Part shown: in pieces, positions 55,749 through 63,873 of the stretch
How the letters are laid out: each line of letters opens with the position of its first letter
Position numbering within the stretch: the stretch's first letter is position 1
Assembly: GCA_013112535.1 (NCBI GenBank)
Contig: JABFGI010000004.1
Span: 153,455-217,454, forward strand
DNA: 64,000 nt
DNA from: Pseudomonadota bacterium
Lineage (GTDB): Bacteria; Pseudomonadota; Gammaproteobacteria; Eutrophobiales; Eutrophobiaceae
Direction of reading: 5' to 3'
Translations under genes and position numbers: made by a program
The notes under the pieces: model-generated
The model's database searches: none
Seen by the model: the letters and a program-made list of their open reading frames with translations, nothing else
Told to the model about the DNA's origin: nothing

Positions 55749-57014
55749 TTAAATATCAAACTTAGTATTTAAAATCTTTGCCACCGGGTTATTTTTTAAA
55801 GTTACATATTTCGGCAAACCCTTTTCATACGGGGGATAATCTTCACCTTCGATCAATGGCGTAAGATAACGACGACAAGCTTCGGTAATACCAAACCCAT
55901 CTTCGGTAATAAATTCCTTAGGCATCATTTTTTCAACATTGGCTACATCTTCCAGTTTTGCTTTACCAATCTCCCAGACATAAGGTTCATCTGATTTTCT
56001 GTCTATCGTTGGCATGACTGCATTTTCTCCAGCCAAGGCCATTTCAACAGCGGCTTTGCCTAATTCATAGGCCTGTTCAACATCAGTTTTTGACGCAATA
56101 TGTCTTGCTGCGCGTTGCAGATAATCAGCAACTGCCCAGTGATACTTATGACCCAAAGCCTCCTTCACCATATTGGCTACTACGGGTGCAGCACCACCAA
56201 GCTGAGCATGACCAAACGCATCGCGCGTGCCCTGTTCAGCAAGGAATTTTCCATCCGGCCAATGCGCACCTTCGGAAACAACAATGGAGCAATAATCATA
56301 CTTATCAATTTTCTCTTTGACCTTGTTAATAAATGCGTCCTGATTAAATTCGACTTCAGGAAAAAGGATAACAACTGGAATATCATTATCTGCATCAGCT
56401 GCCAGACCACCTGCCGCCGCGATCCAGCCGGCATGACGCCCCATCACTTCTAACACGAATACTTTGGTTGAAGTCTTTGCCATAGAGCACACATCGTATG
56501 AGGCTTCACGAGTAGATATCGCAATATATTTTGCGACTGAACCGAAACCGGGACACACATCAGTGATCGGCAAATCATTATCAACTGTTTTCGGCACATG
56601 AATCGCCTGAATTGGAAATCCCATTTTTTCTGAAATCTGGGAGATTTTATGACAAGTATCAGCCGAATCGCCGCCCCCGTTATAAAAGAAATAAGCAATA
56701 TCATGTGCTTTGAATACTTCAATCAATCGTTCATATTCAGCTTTGCTTTCTTCCAGACCTTTTAATTTGTAGCGGCACGAACCAAAAGCACCAGATGGTG
56801 TATGCCTGAGCGCAGCAATATCGGCATCTGATTCCATACTAGTATCAATGAAATCTTCTGTTAATGCGCCAATAATACCGTTACGCCCCGCATAGACATT
56901 CGCAATTTTATCTTTATGTTTCCTTGCTGTTTCGATCAGGCCACAGGCACTGGCATTGATGACTGCTGTTACCCCTCCAGATTGTGCATAAAACGCGTTT
57001 TTGGCCGCTGCCAT
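55749..57014 (-). CDS. pfp: pyrophosphate-dependent 6-phosphofructokinase
   Basis: Reversible PPi-using phosphofructokinase, able to work in glycolysis, gluconeogenesis or the Calvin cycle. ATG 57014 with GGAG nine bases upstream gives 421 residues; GTG 57020 would add two. The PPi-type signature is PKTVDNDLP, Lys replacing the Gly of ATP enzymes. Other motifs are FYNGGGDSADTCHKIS (where typical PPi-PFKs have GGDD) and EVMGRHAGWIAAAGG. This type is known from methanotrophs and autotrophs, and it would return PPi-conserving chemistry alongside HppA in the same window. Confidence 0.92.
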   Translation of the reverse strand: MAAAKNAFYAQSGGVTAVINASACGLIETARKHKDKIANVYAGRNGIIGALTEDFIDTSMESDADIAALRHTPSGAFGSCRYKLKGLEESKAEYERLIEVFKAHDIAYFFYNGGGDSADTCHKISQISEKMGFPIQAIHVPKTVDNDLPITDVCPGFGSVAKYIAISTREASYDVCSMAKTSTKVFVLEVMGRHAGWIAAAGGLAADADNDIPVVILFPEVEFNQDAFINKVKEKIDKYDYCSIVVSEGAHWPDGKFLAEQGTRDAFGHAQLGGAAPVVANMVKEALGHKYHWAVADYLQRAARHIASKTDVEQAYELGKAAVEMALAGENAVMPTIDRKSDEPYVWEIGKAKLEDVANVEKMMPKEFITEDGFGITEACRRYLTPLIEGEDYPPYEKGLPKYVTLKNNPVAKILNTKFDI

Positions 57015-57136
57015 AACCACTGACTCCTATAAATATGAATTAATTATGAAACTGAACCGGAATAAGCCGGGTCATATATATTGTTATGTTAAACTGCGCA
57101 TGATAAAACAAACGAGAGATAATATGTTGCTATAGA

Positions 57137-58633
57137 ATGCAACGCCATTTTAAATTAATGCAATTTCCCATAAAAACAAGACTGACTCACTTCAAAAGAT
57201 TCGTTCTTTTTCTTGTCCTGCTACCAATTCTAACATTTGCAGCAGGCAATGCTGATTTGCCTGATTTTGGAGATTCAGCCGGTAGTGTTATATCACCCGA
57301 ATTTGAACGACGTTTAGGCAAACTATTTCTAAACCAGGTTCGTCATGTAGAAAAGGTGGAGGATGACCCTGAAGTTGAATCTTATATTCAATCTATAGGC
57401 TACCAACTCGCATCCCACAGCGATAACGCTGAACAGTCTTTTACCTTTTTTGTCGTTGATAATCCTGCAATTAATGCATTTGCCGGCCCTGGAGGCGTAA
57501 TAGGTATTAATAGCGGCGTTATTTTGAACTCATCAAATGAAAGTGAATTGGCTGCAGTAATGGCACATGAAATTGCGCACGTTACCCAACGACATCTCGC
57601 TCGCATGTTTGAACAGCAAAACTTACTCAGCGTACCAACTGCTGCTGCAATGGTAGGCGCAATCCTGCTGGCCGTGGTAAATCCCGAAGCGGGCGCAGCT
57701 GCTCTGACAGGTGTATCAGGACTCAGCGCTCAAAACCAGATCAGCTTTACTCGCGCTAATGAAGAGGAAGCGGATCGTGTTGGCATGCAAACATTAGTTC
57801 GGGCAAATTTTAATCCACGCGGTATGCCCGCATTTTTTGAAACACTACAACGAGTTTCTCGTTACTCGCAAAGTGCGGCACCTGAATTTCTACGCTCACA
57901 CCCATTGACCACTTCACGTATATCAGATTCAATCTCTCGTGCTGAGGAGTATCCTAAAAAAACATACACCAACACACAATCATATGAACTTATCAAACAT
58001 AAACTATTAGTTGGTTCATTTAAAACGCCTAAAGAAGCAACCAACCACTTGCGTGCCGTACTTAATAGACATGAAGGCTCAGCAAAAGACAAACTCCCTG
58101 TACGCTATGGTCTGGCCTATGCCTATATTGGTGACAGTGATTATGAACGTGCAGAACAACAGATTGATTACTTGCTTAAAGATGACCCCGATAATATTGC
58201 CTATCTTTTGTTAGCGGCAAAATCTAAAACACAACAATCAGATTACAATTCTGCGTTCACTATTTTTGAAAAATCATATGGATTATTCCCTGATTACAAA
58301 CCTGTTGTAAAAGCATACTGTCGCGCCTTACTTGATGTTAAGAAAGCGAAAGAAGCACGTGACATCTTAAAAAATTATGAACGTCATTATGAACACGATC
58401 TAACTACATATTCATTGTTAGGCCAGGCCGAAGCCATGCTTGGTAATGAGATTGAAACAGCTTTTATACAAGCTGAATATTATTTTCTTGCAGCCAATAC
58501 CAAACTGGCGGTTGATAAGCTCAAATTTATTAAACAGCAATACAAACTGGATTACTATCAGGAACAACGTGCAACTGCACGTCTGGCAGAATTAGAGTAT
58601 GAACTAGAACTGGAAGAGAACCTTAATTTATAA
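57137..58633 (+). CDS. bepA: periplasmic M48 metalloprotease/chaperone BepA
   Basis: Quality-control protease for outer-membrane assembly, acting on LptD. After an exported N-terminus (hydrophobic about 22-36) comes the M48 domain with the zinc motif HEIAH (in MAHEIAHVTQRHLARMFEQQ) and the third ligand in NEEEADRVGM. The C-terminal half (about 305-495) is made of TPR-like repeats, for example GLAYAYIGDSDYERAEQQID. Length 498 matches E. coli BepA (487). It precedes soxYZ by two bases, an unusual neighbour pair. Confidence 0.95.
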   Translation: MQRHFKLMQFPIKTRLTHFKRFVLFLVLLPILTFAAGNADLPDFGDSAGSVISPEFERRLGKLFLNQVRHVEKVEDDPEVESYIQSIGYQLASHSDNAEQSFTFFVVDNPAINAFAGPGGVIGINSGVILNSSNESELAAVMAHEIAHVTQRHLARMFEQQNLLSVPTAAAMVGAILLAVVNPEAGAAALTGVSGLSAQNQISFTRANEEEADRVGMQTLVRANFNPRGMPAFFETLQRVSRYSQSAAPEFLRSHPLTTSRISDSISRAEEYPKKTYTNTQSYELIKHKLLVGSFKTPKEATNHLRAVLNRHEGSAKDKLPVRYGLAYAYIGDSDYERAEQQIDYLLKDDPDNIAYLLLAAKSKTQQSDYNSAFTIFEKSYGLFPDYKPVVKAYCRALLDVKKAKEARDILKNYERHYEHDLTTYSLLGQAEAMLGNEIETAFIQAEYYFLAANTKLAVDKLKFIKQQYKLDYYQEQRATARLAELEYELELEENLNL

Positions 58634-58635
58634 CC

Positions 58636-59085
58636 ATGTTACGTAGAGATATTCTCAAACAACTAGGATATGGTTCATTAATATTATCCGGTTTACTCAA
58701 ACCGCTCTCTGCGTTAGCTAAATGGAACCAGGCAGCTTTTGATGCGACTGATTATGACAGCGCAATTAATCGCTACTTTCCGGATCAGCAGATTATTGAA
58801 TCAGATCTGATCACTATCAACGTTCACCCGGTTATAGAAAATGGTGCTGTCGTTCCGGTAAAAATTAAAACGGATTTAGCTGAACCTGAATCTATTACTA
58901 TCTTTGTTGACAAGAATCCGACACCTTTAATTGCCAACTTTGATCTTTTCCCAGGTTGTCTGGGTGTTGTTTCAACACGCATCAAAATGGAAAAGCCTTC
59001 GGACATTATTGCAGTTGTTAAATCAAACAATAAACTTTACATAACTAAAACATTTGTTGAAGTTCATGAAGGCGGCTGTGGATAA
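58636..59085 (+). CDS. soxY: sulfur carrier protein SoxY
   Basis: Periplasmic carrier that holds sulfur intermediates on a C-terminal Cys during thiosulfate oxidation. The N-terminus is a Tat-type signal (RRDILKQLGYGSLILSG). The fold has PVKIKTDLAEPESITIFVDK and LGVVSTRIKMEKPSDI. The carrier arm ends VEVHEGGCG: Cys148 is present but the protein stops one Gly short of the canonical GGCGG. Length 149 is normal. It is coupled to soxZ by a TAATG overlap. No soxA, B, C, D or X is in the window. Confidence 0.93.
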   Translation: MLRRDILKQLGYGSLILSGLLKPLSALAKWNQAAFDATDYDSAINRYFPDQQIIESDLITINVHPVIENGAVVPVKIKTDLAEPESITIFVDKNPTPLIANFDLFPGCLGVVSTRIKMEKPSDIIAVVKSNNKLYITKTFVEVHEGGCG

Positions 59086-59399
59086 TGGCTTCAACTATCA
59101 GGGTAAAAACAAAAACAAGAGATAATATCACAACAGTTCGCGCTATTATTCGCCATCCGATGGAAACGGGTTTCAGAGTTGATGAAACGTCAGGCGAACT
59201 TATCCCGGCACATTTTATTAAACTCGTTACTGTTAAACATAATGATAAAACTGTAATGTCCTGTGACTGGAGTCGTGCTGTTTCAAAAAACCCCTATCTT
59301 TCATTCATGTTTCAAGGCGCAAAGACAGGAGATAAACTGGAATTAAGCTGGCTGGACACTCAAGACAAAACTGATACCGTTGAAACATTAATAGAATAA
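59085..59399 (+). CDS. soxZ: sulfur carrier-associated protein SoxZ
   Basis: Immunoglobulin-like partner of SoxY. The 104 residues match the family, with VRAIIRHPMETGFRVDETSG, PAHFIKLVTVKHNDKTVMS and NPYLSFMFQGAKTGDKLELS. It overlaps soxY by one base and precedes a CPBP protease gene by 16 bases. Together they form the SoxYZ heterodimer. Confidence 0.95.
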   Translation: MASTIRVKTKTRDNITTVRAIIRHPMETGFRVDETSGELIPAHFIKLVTVKHNDKTVMSCDWSRAVSKNPYLSFMFQGAKTGDKLELSWLDTQDKTDTVETLIE

Positions 59400-59415
59400 C
59401 CCGTATTACAATCTC

Positions 59416-60285
59416 ATGCGTGCCATTATTGTATTTTCATTATTCATCGCACTCGCCTTTATTGTTGGTGCCGTGCTTGCCTATCCGCTAAAACTGCTAC
59501 TCGATCCTGCACTGGCACTTGCCTTCCGTAAATATTTGACATACGCAACATTAATTAGCGGCTTGATTATCAGTGGCATTTATTTACAGCTATACAATTT
59601 ACTATCGTTTAAAGCATTTGGATATAATGGAAATATTAGTGGTTTTATAAAAGGCTTACTAAACGGATTTGTTTACGGCCTAACAATAATGCTTCTGATT
59701 GAAGTTATATTATTTCTACTTGGCATACATGAAATAGATACGACACGAAGTTATTCCTTCGCATCACTTTCTATATTGCTTTGCAAAGCCATTGTTATGG
59801 GCCTGTTAATTGCTGTTATTGAAGAATCAATATTTCGTGGCGCTTTGTTCACCGGACTCTATAAACAAACTGGCGCAGTAATCGCGACGTTCTTTTCAAG
59901 CCTGGTATATGCAACCGTACACTTTATTCGATACAGAGATCTTCCCGCTGATACAGATATAGGCTGGTTTACTGGTTTAACAATGATGCCCGAAGCGTTT
60001 CGTCGTTTTTACGAATGGTCGATTGTTGACTATTTCCTGACGTTATTTATTTTTGGTGTATTACTTGCCTTATTACGCCTGAAACATAAAAGCATCGCTG
60101 CCTGCATAGGTGTTCATGCCGGCATTGTAATGTTGATTAAGCTATCTGATTATGTGACTAACAGAACTCATAGCAGCAGTTATGACTATCTTGTTAGTCA
60201 ATACAACTCAACTTTTGGCTGGATCAGCTTTATTGTTATCTTTTTATTTACCTTGTTCTACTTCGTAAAGTTACAAAAAAAATAA
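59416..60285 (+). CDS. CPBP-family intramembrane glutamic endopeptidase
   Basis: A 289-residue membrane protein with about seven to eight helices. The CPBP (Abi) motif EEXXXR reads IEESIFRGALFTGLYKQ, and downstream motifs are YATVHFIRYRD and AACIGVHAGIVM, which supply the catalytic His and further conserved residues. Related to CAAX prenyl proteases and to bacteriocin self-immunity proteins. Its substrate is unknown. The position 16 bases after soxZ suggests cotranscription. Confidence 0.88.
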   Translation: MRAIIVFSLFIALAFIVGAVLAYPLKLLLDPALALAFRKYLTYATLISGLIISGIYLQLYNLLSFKAFGYNGNISGFIKGLLNGFVYGLTIMLLIEVILFLLGIHEIDTTRSYSFASLSILLCKAIVMGLLIAVIEESIFRGALFTGLYKQTGAVIATFFSSLVYATVHFIRYRDLPADTDIGWFTGLTMMPEAFRRFYEWSIVDYFLTLFIFGVLLALLRLKHKSIAACIGVHAGIVMLIKLSDYVTNRTHSSSYDYLVSQYNSTFGWISFIVIFLFTLFYFVKLQKK

Positions 60286-60322
60286 ATTTAATCATTCACA
60301 CTCTACGCGAAAGCAATGATTA

Positions 60323-61132
60323 TTACTTGATTACATCTGGATGAAACAACAATTCTCCATTAACTTTAAAATTACGTATTAAAGCTTGTCCTTCTTTACC
60401 ACGAATAAATTCTGAGTATTTTCTAGCCAGATCAATTTTTGTATGTGGGTGCTTTGCCGGATTTACCATAATCACATGATAAGGATTGAACAGTTCCGGA
60501 TCATTTTCAAACAACACTCCCAACTTCATTTTATCCTTGTAAGCCAGATAAGTACCCCTGTCAGTTAGTGTATAAGCTTCTTTATCATCTGCTATTCTCA
60601 AGACAACGCCCATGCCCTGACCGACAGCAAGATACCAATCCCCTGAAGGCTTAGTACCTGTTTTTTCCCACAGTTTCTTTTCTTTTTTATGCGTACCTGA
60701 ATCATCGCCACGTGAAATAAAAATATGCTTTTTATCTAGAAGTTGTGACATCGCTTCATTAGCGCTTTTCGCACTTTTTAAAGCAGCAGGGTCACCTTCA
60801 GGTCCAACGATAACGAAATCATTATGCATAACCGGTTCACGTTCGATACCAAACCCTTCATCTACAAATTTCTTTTCTGCGCCTGGTGCATGAACAAAAA
60901 TAAAATCGACATCGCCATTCTTGCCAAGTCGAATCGCTTTACCCGTTCCTACAGAAATAACATCCAGTTTAACGTTATATTTTGTTTCGAATGGTGGATT
61001 CAATACCGCTAATAATCCGGAATTATCGGTGCTGGTAGTTGTTGCCATTTTTAAACGTTCTACTTCTGCAAACGACTGAAAAGACAACATTAACAATAGA
61101 ATTAAAAAACTTAATGGTAAAAATTTCTTCAT
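60323..61132 (-). CDS. tupA: tungstate-binding protein, TupA-like
   Basis: Periplasmic oxyanion-binding protein. ATG 61132 is preceded by GAGGAAAG; it gives 269 residues and a signal peptide (MKKFLPLSFLILLLMLSFQSFA). TupA hallmarks are MATTTSTDNSGLLAVLNPPF, VGTGKAIRLGKNGDVDFIFV, HAPGAEKKFVDEGFG and VMHNDFVIVGP. The Thr-Thr-Ser loop is the expected oxyanion site. Specificity for tungstate over molybdate follows the family, not a test. It is downstream of a porin on the same strand; tupB and tupC are not in the window. Confidence 0.88.
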   Translation of the reverse strand: MKKFLPLSFLILLLMLSFQSFAEVERLKMATTTSTDNSGLLAVLNPPFETKYNVKLDVISVGTGKAIRLGKNGDVDFIFVHAPGAEKKFVDEGFGIEREPVMHNDFVIVGPEGDPAALKSAKSANEAMSQLLDKKHIFISRGDDSGTHKKEKKLWEKTGTKPSGDWYLAVGQGMGVVLRIADDKEAYTLTDRGTYLAYKDKMKLGVLFENDPELFNPYHVIMVNPAKHPHTKIDLARKYSEFIRGKEGQALIRNFKVNGELLFHPDVIK

Positions 61133-61199
61133 AGTACTTTCCTCATAAAAAATTATTATAGGCCTTAGCACAAGCAGGGCTTTTGTTTTCTGGCTAGGC

Positions 61200-61257
61200 A
61201 AAATCGTACGGAAAGAGGGAGCTTATAAATAATAAGTAACCGATTGAGTACGATTTT
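61200..61257. repeat. 10-bp inverted repeat between the porin and tupA
   Basis: AAAATCGTAC (61200-61209) is repeated as its exact complement at 61248-61257, with a 38-base loop that contains a smaller CTTAT/ATAAG hairpin. It sits 68 bases before the tupA ATG. It may be an operator, an attenuator or RNA-processing site; it lacks a terminator-like T tract. Confidence 0.5.
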
Positions 61258-61298
61258 AACGACGCCAGAGGACAAAACACAATTGTGCTATGGGCTAT

Positions 61299-62669
61299 CT
61301 AGAATTCAACCTGAGCACGCATCTGAAAAGCCTCAGGTTCATCACCATCACCGGCACCGCCATTCACATCTAACACGTTAATGTAGTTTGCACTTAGTCG
61401 AATATTATTTGTCGCAAACCAGTTGAGACCCAGACTAAAATTTTGTGCATCGCCACCTGTAATATCAGCATCATTTAAATCAACACTGCTAAAACGCATG
61501 GCTAATTGCCATGCACCGATACCACCTTTGCCAACAACAGATTTGGGTTTGATTCTTCCATACGATCCTTTATTACCACTATAGTTACGCATGTCATCAG
61601 TAAAGAACCAGCTACCTTCAACGTAATAACCGGAAAAAACCAGATCAGAAAGCGTGCTTGAATCACGATCAATATCAACATAGTAATATTCGCTTTGTAA
61701 CGAGAAAGGACCATTAGTGTATGCCGCCTCAGCAACTGTCCGTAGATTAGTATCAGCATTAAATGAGCCCGTGCTCACTTCCCTGACATTCGTCACATGT
61801 GATTCAGGTCGATCACTAAAAGAGAGACTATCGATAGAGCCACTATCACGATATGAAAATGAAGCGCCTAAATGCAAATGTTGATTATTATTTAAAATGG
61901 GCGCATAGGTTGCGCGACCACCTAGCGCAAAACCTTCATCTTCATCGCCACTGGCACCATCAATACCTTCACCAAATATGCCTGCATTCAAACTCCAGTT
62001 TTTTTCACTACGCCCAACACCAGCGCCAATTGCTCGTCCCGGTGTAAACAAATGCGGTAAACCACGTTCAGTAAAAGTGATATATTTAGAGCTAGTCATG
62101 TTCTGTAAGCTAAAAGGCTGCTTGAAGTGACCTACTTTTATATCCCAGGGTAAATCGGTGTATTGAATATAGGCATCGGCAATACCGCTGCTACCCGTGT
62201 TTACTAAATCGTATTGCAGCTTATACTTCCAGGCATCCCATAAATTGCCTTGTACGAATAAACGTGCCCGACGCATTTCCGTTCCATCATTTTGTCGTCG
62301 TAAATCTTCTGAGTAAGTAGCCGCATCTGCCTGAATTCGACCACCAACACGCATACTAAATTGACCATCACCTGACGTTACTTCAAACTTGTCTTTCATG
62401 TTGATTTTCGGTTGATCTTTTGTCGCAAGCCTTACCTCTTCATGAACTATTTTTTCTACCTCTTCTTTTGCAATAGCAGGGCTCTTTGTAGTATCACCTT
62501 GCTCGGCAACCTTAAGTACTAAATCAGTGATTTCGCTGCTAATCGTACCGTTTGCCTCCAGCGCTTTTAATAGCTCCGCTAATGCCTCGTTAGTTCCTGC
62601 TTGAACAACTGGCGCGGATAAAAACGTTATTAACCCAAAAAAAATAGATATAAATCCTGTTTTTTTCAT
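61299..62669 (-). CDS. OprO/OprP-family porin, second copy
   Basis: Outer-membrane porin of the same family as 25715-27145. Signal peptide about 1-24 (ending VVQAG). A helical region (about 26-85) resembles that of the first porin (TNEALAELLKALEANGTISS). The barrel contains GTEMRRARLFVQGNLWDAW, WDIKVGHFKQPFSLQNMTSS and the terminal aromatic end AQVEF. It is followed on the same strand by tupA and is divergent from a ModE-like regulator. An anion-selective porin for tungstate or molybdate is inferred from location. No Pho box is visible upstream. Confidence 0.88.
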   Translation of the reverse strand: MKKTGFISIFFGLITFLSAPVVQAGTNEALAELLKALEANGTISSEITDLVLKVAEQGDTTKSPAIAKEEVEKIVHEEVRLATKDQPKINMKDKFEVTSGDGQFSMRVGGRIQADAATYSEDLRRQNDGTEMRRARLFVQGNLWDAWKYKLQYDLVNTGSSGIADAYIQYTDLPWDIKVGHFKQPFSLQNMTSSKYITFTERGLPHLFTPGRAIGAGVGRSEKNWSLNAGIFGEGIDGASGDEDEGFALGGRATYAPILNNNQHLHLGASFSYRDSGSIDSLSFSDRPESHVTNVREVSTGSFNADTNLRTVAEAAYTNGPFSLQSEYYYVDIDRDSSTLSDLVFSGYYVEGSWFFTDDMRNYSGNKGSYGRIKPKSVVGKGGIGAWQLAMRFSSVDLNDADITGGDAQNFSLGLNWFATNNIRLSANYINVLDVNGGAGDGDEPEAFQMRAQVEF

Positions 62670-62729
62670 ACTAAACTAACCCTCTTTTAATTAAATATGC
62701 ATTAACTTACATATATATTATTAATATCG

Positions 62730-62756
62730 ATTATATTAGTGTTTATTCAATATAAT
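62730..62756. promoter_or_regulatory. 27-bp inverted repeat, probable operator of the oxyanion regulator
   Basis: ATTATATT (62730-62737), an 11-base spacer, AATATAAT (62749-62756). The left arm is preceded by ATCG, giving ATCGATTATATT, which resembles ModE half-sites. It sits in the 111-base gap between the divergent porin and regulator genes, 25 bases before the regulator ATG. Confidence 0.6.
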
Positions 62757-62780
62757 GAAATATGATTTATTTTACATATT

Positions 62781-63854
62781 ATGAAGCTGGGATTTGACAT
62801 TCGTTGGTTAGTTTCTGATTCGGAACAAGAATTGGATAAACGCCTGTTACAATTGTTAACACATATGAATCCAAATGGTTCCTTGCAAGCTGCCGCCACG
62901 GACATTGGTATTTCTTATCGTACCGCCTGGGAGATTATTCGTTATTGGAATGAGGCTTTTCATACGCCCCTTTGTGTACTGGAAAGAGGAAAAGGCACAA
63001 GTCTGACGCCTCTAGGTCAAAAATTAATTCAGACAAAACATGCTATAGAAACAGGTTATGCTGAAGCATTAAAACTTACGGCAGATGATCTTAATAATGA
63101 AATAGACGGGTTAATTGGCAAAAGTATTAATAAGAATAAACTCAATACATACGCCAGTAATGATCTGGCTATCCATATTTTTCAAGAGCTATGCGAAGCA
63201 AAGCAAAACCTGGATATAGACTTTATTGCACGCGGCAGCCTTGATGCCTTGAAACAGTTACATACTAATCAATACAATATTGCCGGTTTTCATTTTCCTG
63301 ATGGTGAGCTGGCTAAATTGCTTGCTCCCGAATACAGGCAATTGCTTGATGATAAAAAACATTTATTTATAAATCTTGCAACAAGACAGCAGGGCTTAAT
63401 GTTTAAACCATCCCAACAAGGTCGCATCAAAAGCATCGATGGATTAACGCGTCGTTCTATAAAGTTCATCAATCGACAACGCGGTTCTGGCACGCGTGCA
63501 ATTTTTGATCAACTGCTTAAATTAAATAATATAAATAGAAAAGAAATCAACGGTTACAAAAAAGAGGAATTTACACATACCGCTGTAGCTGCAATGATTT
63601 CCAGTGGACATGCTGATGTCGCGTTTGGATTAAAAGCAGCAGCCAGTCAATTTAAACTTTCATTCTTGCCATTAGTTACTGAAACCTATGTTATCGCAAT
63701 GAATAAATCATTGCCTGAAGAAGTTAAAAAGAATATCAGGCTGTTGATTAAAGCTGAAAAACTGAAAACCAAAATAAACAAACTTCCCGGTTATGACGCA
63801 TCACTAACGGGGAAAATTATTCACGCAGAAAAGTTACTATCCCCCGTTCTTTAA
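62781..63854 (+). CDS. ModE-like HTH regulator with PBP-like ligand domain
   Basis: A 357-residue transcription factor. Residues about 18-110 form a ModE/LysR-type winged helix (GSLQAAATDIGISYRTAWEI, then LERGKGTSLTPLGQKLI). From about 125 to 350 is a periplasmic-binding-protein-like domain of the PBP_like (PF12727) type, with INRQRGSGTRAIFDQLL and AAMISSGHADVAFGLKAAAS. Such fusions sense molybdate or tungstate intracellularly in other bacteria. Divergent orientation next to porin and tupA suggests it controls them. Confidence 0.85.
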   Translation: MKLGFDIRWLVSDSEQELDKRLLQLLTHMNPNGSLQAAATDIGISYRTAWEIIRYWNEAFHTPLCVLERGKGTSLTPLGQKLIQTKHAIETGYAEALKLTADDLNNEIDGLIGKSINKNKLNTYASNDLAIHIFQELCEAKQNLDIDFIARGSLDALKQLHTNQYNIAGFHFPDGELAKLLAPEYRQLLDDKKHLFINLATRQQGLMFKPSQQGRIKSIDGLTRRSIKFINRQRGSGTRAIFDQLLKLNNINRKEINGYKKEEFTHTAVAAMISSGHADVAFGLKAAASQFKLSFLPLVTETYVIAMNKSLPEEVKKNIRLLIKAEKLKTKINKLPGYDASLTGKIIHAEKLLSPVL

Positions 63855-63873
63855 GAAAAAAGATAACTCCAGG

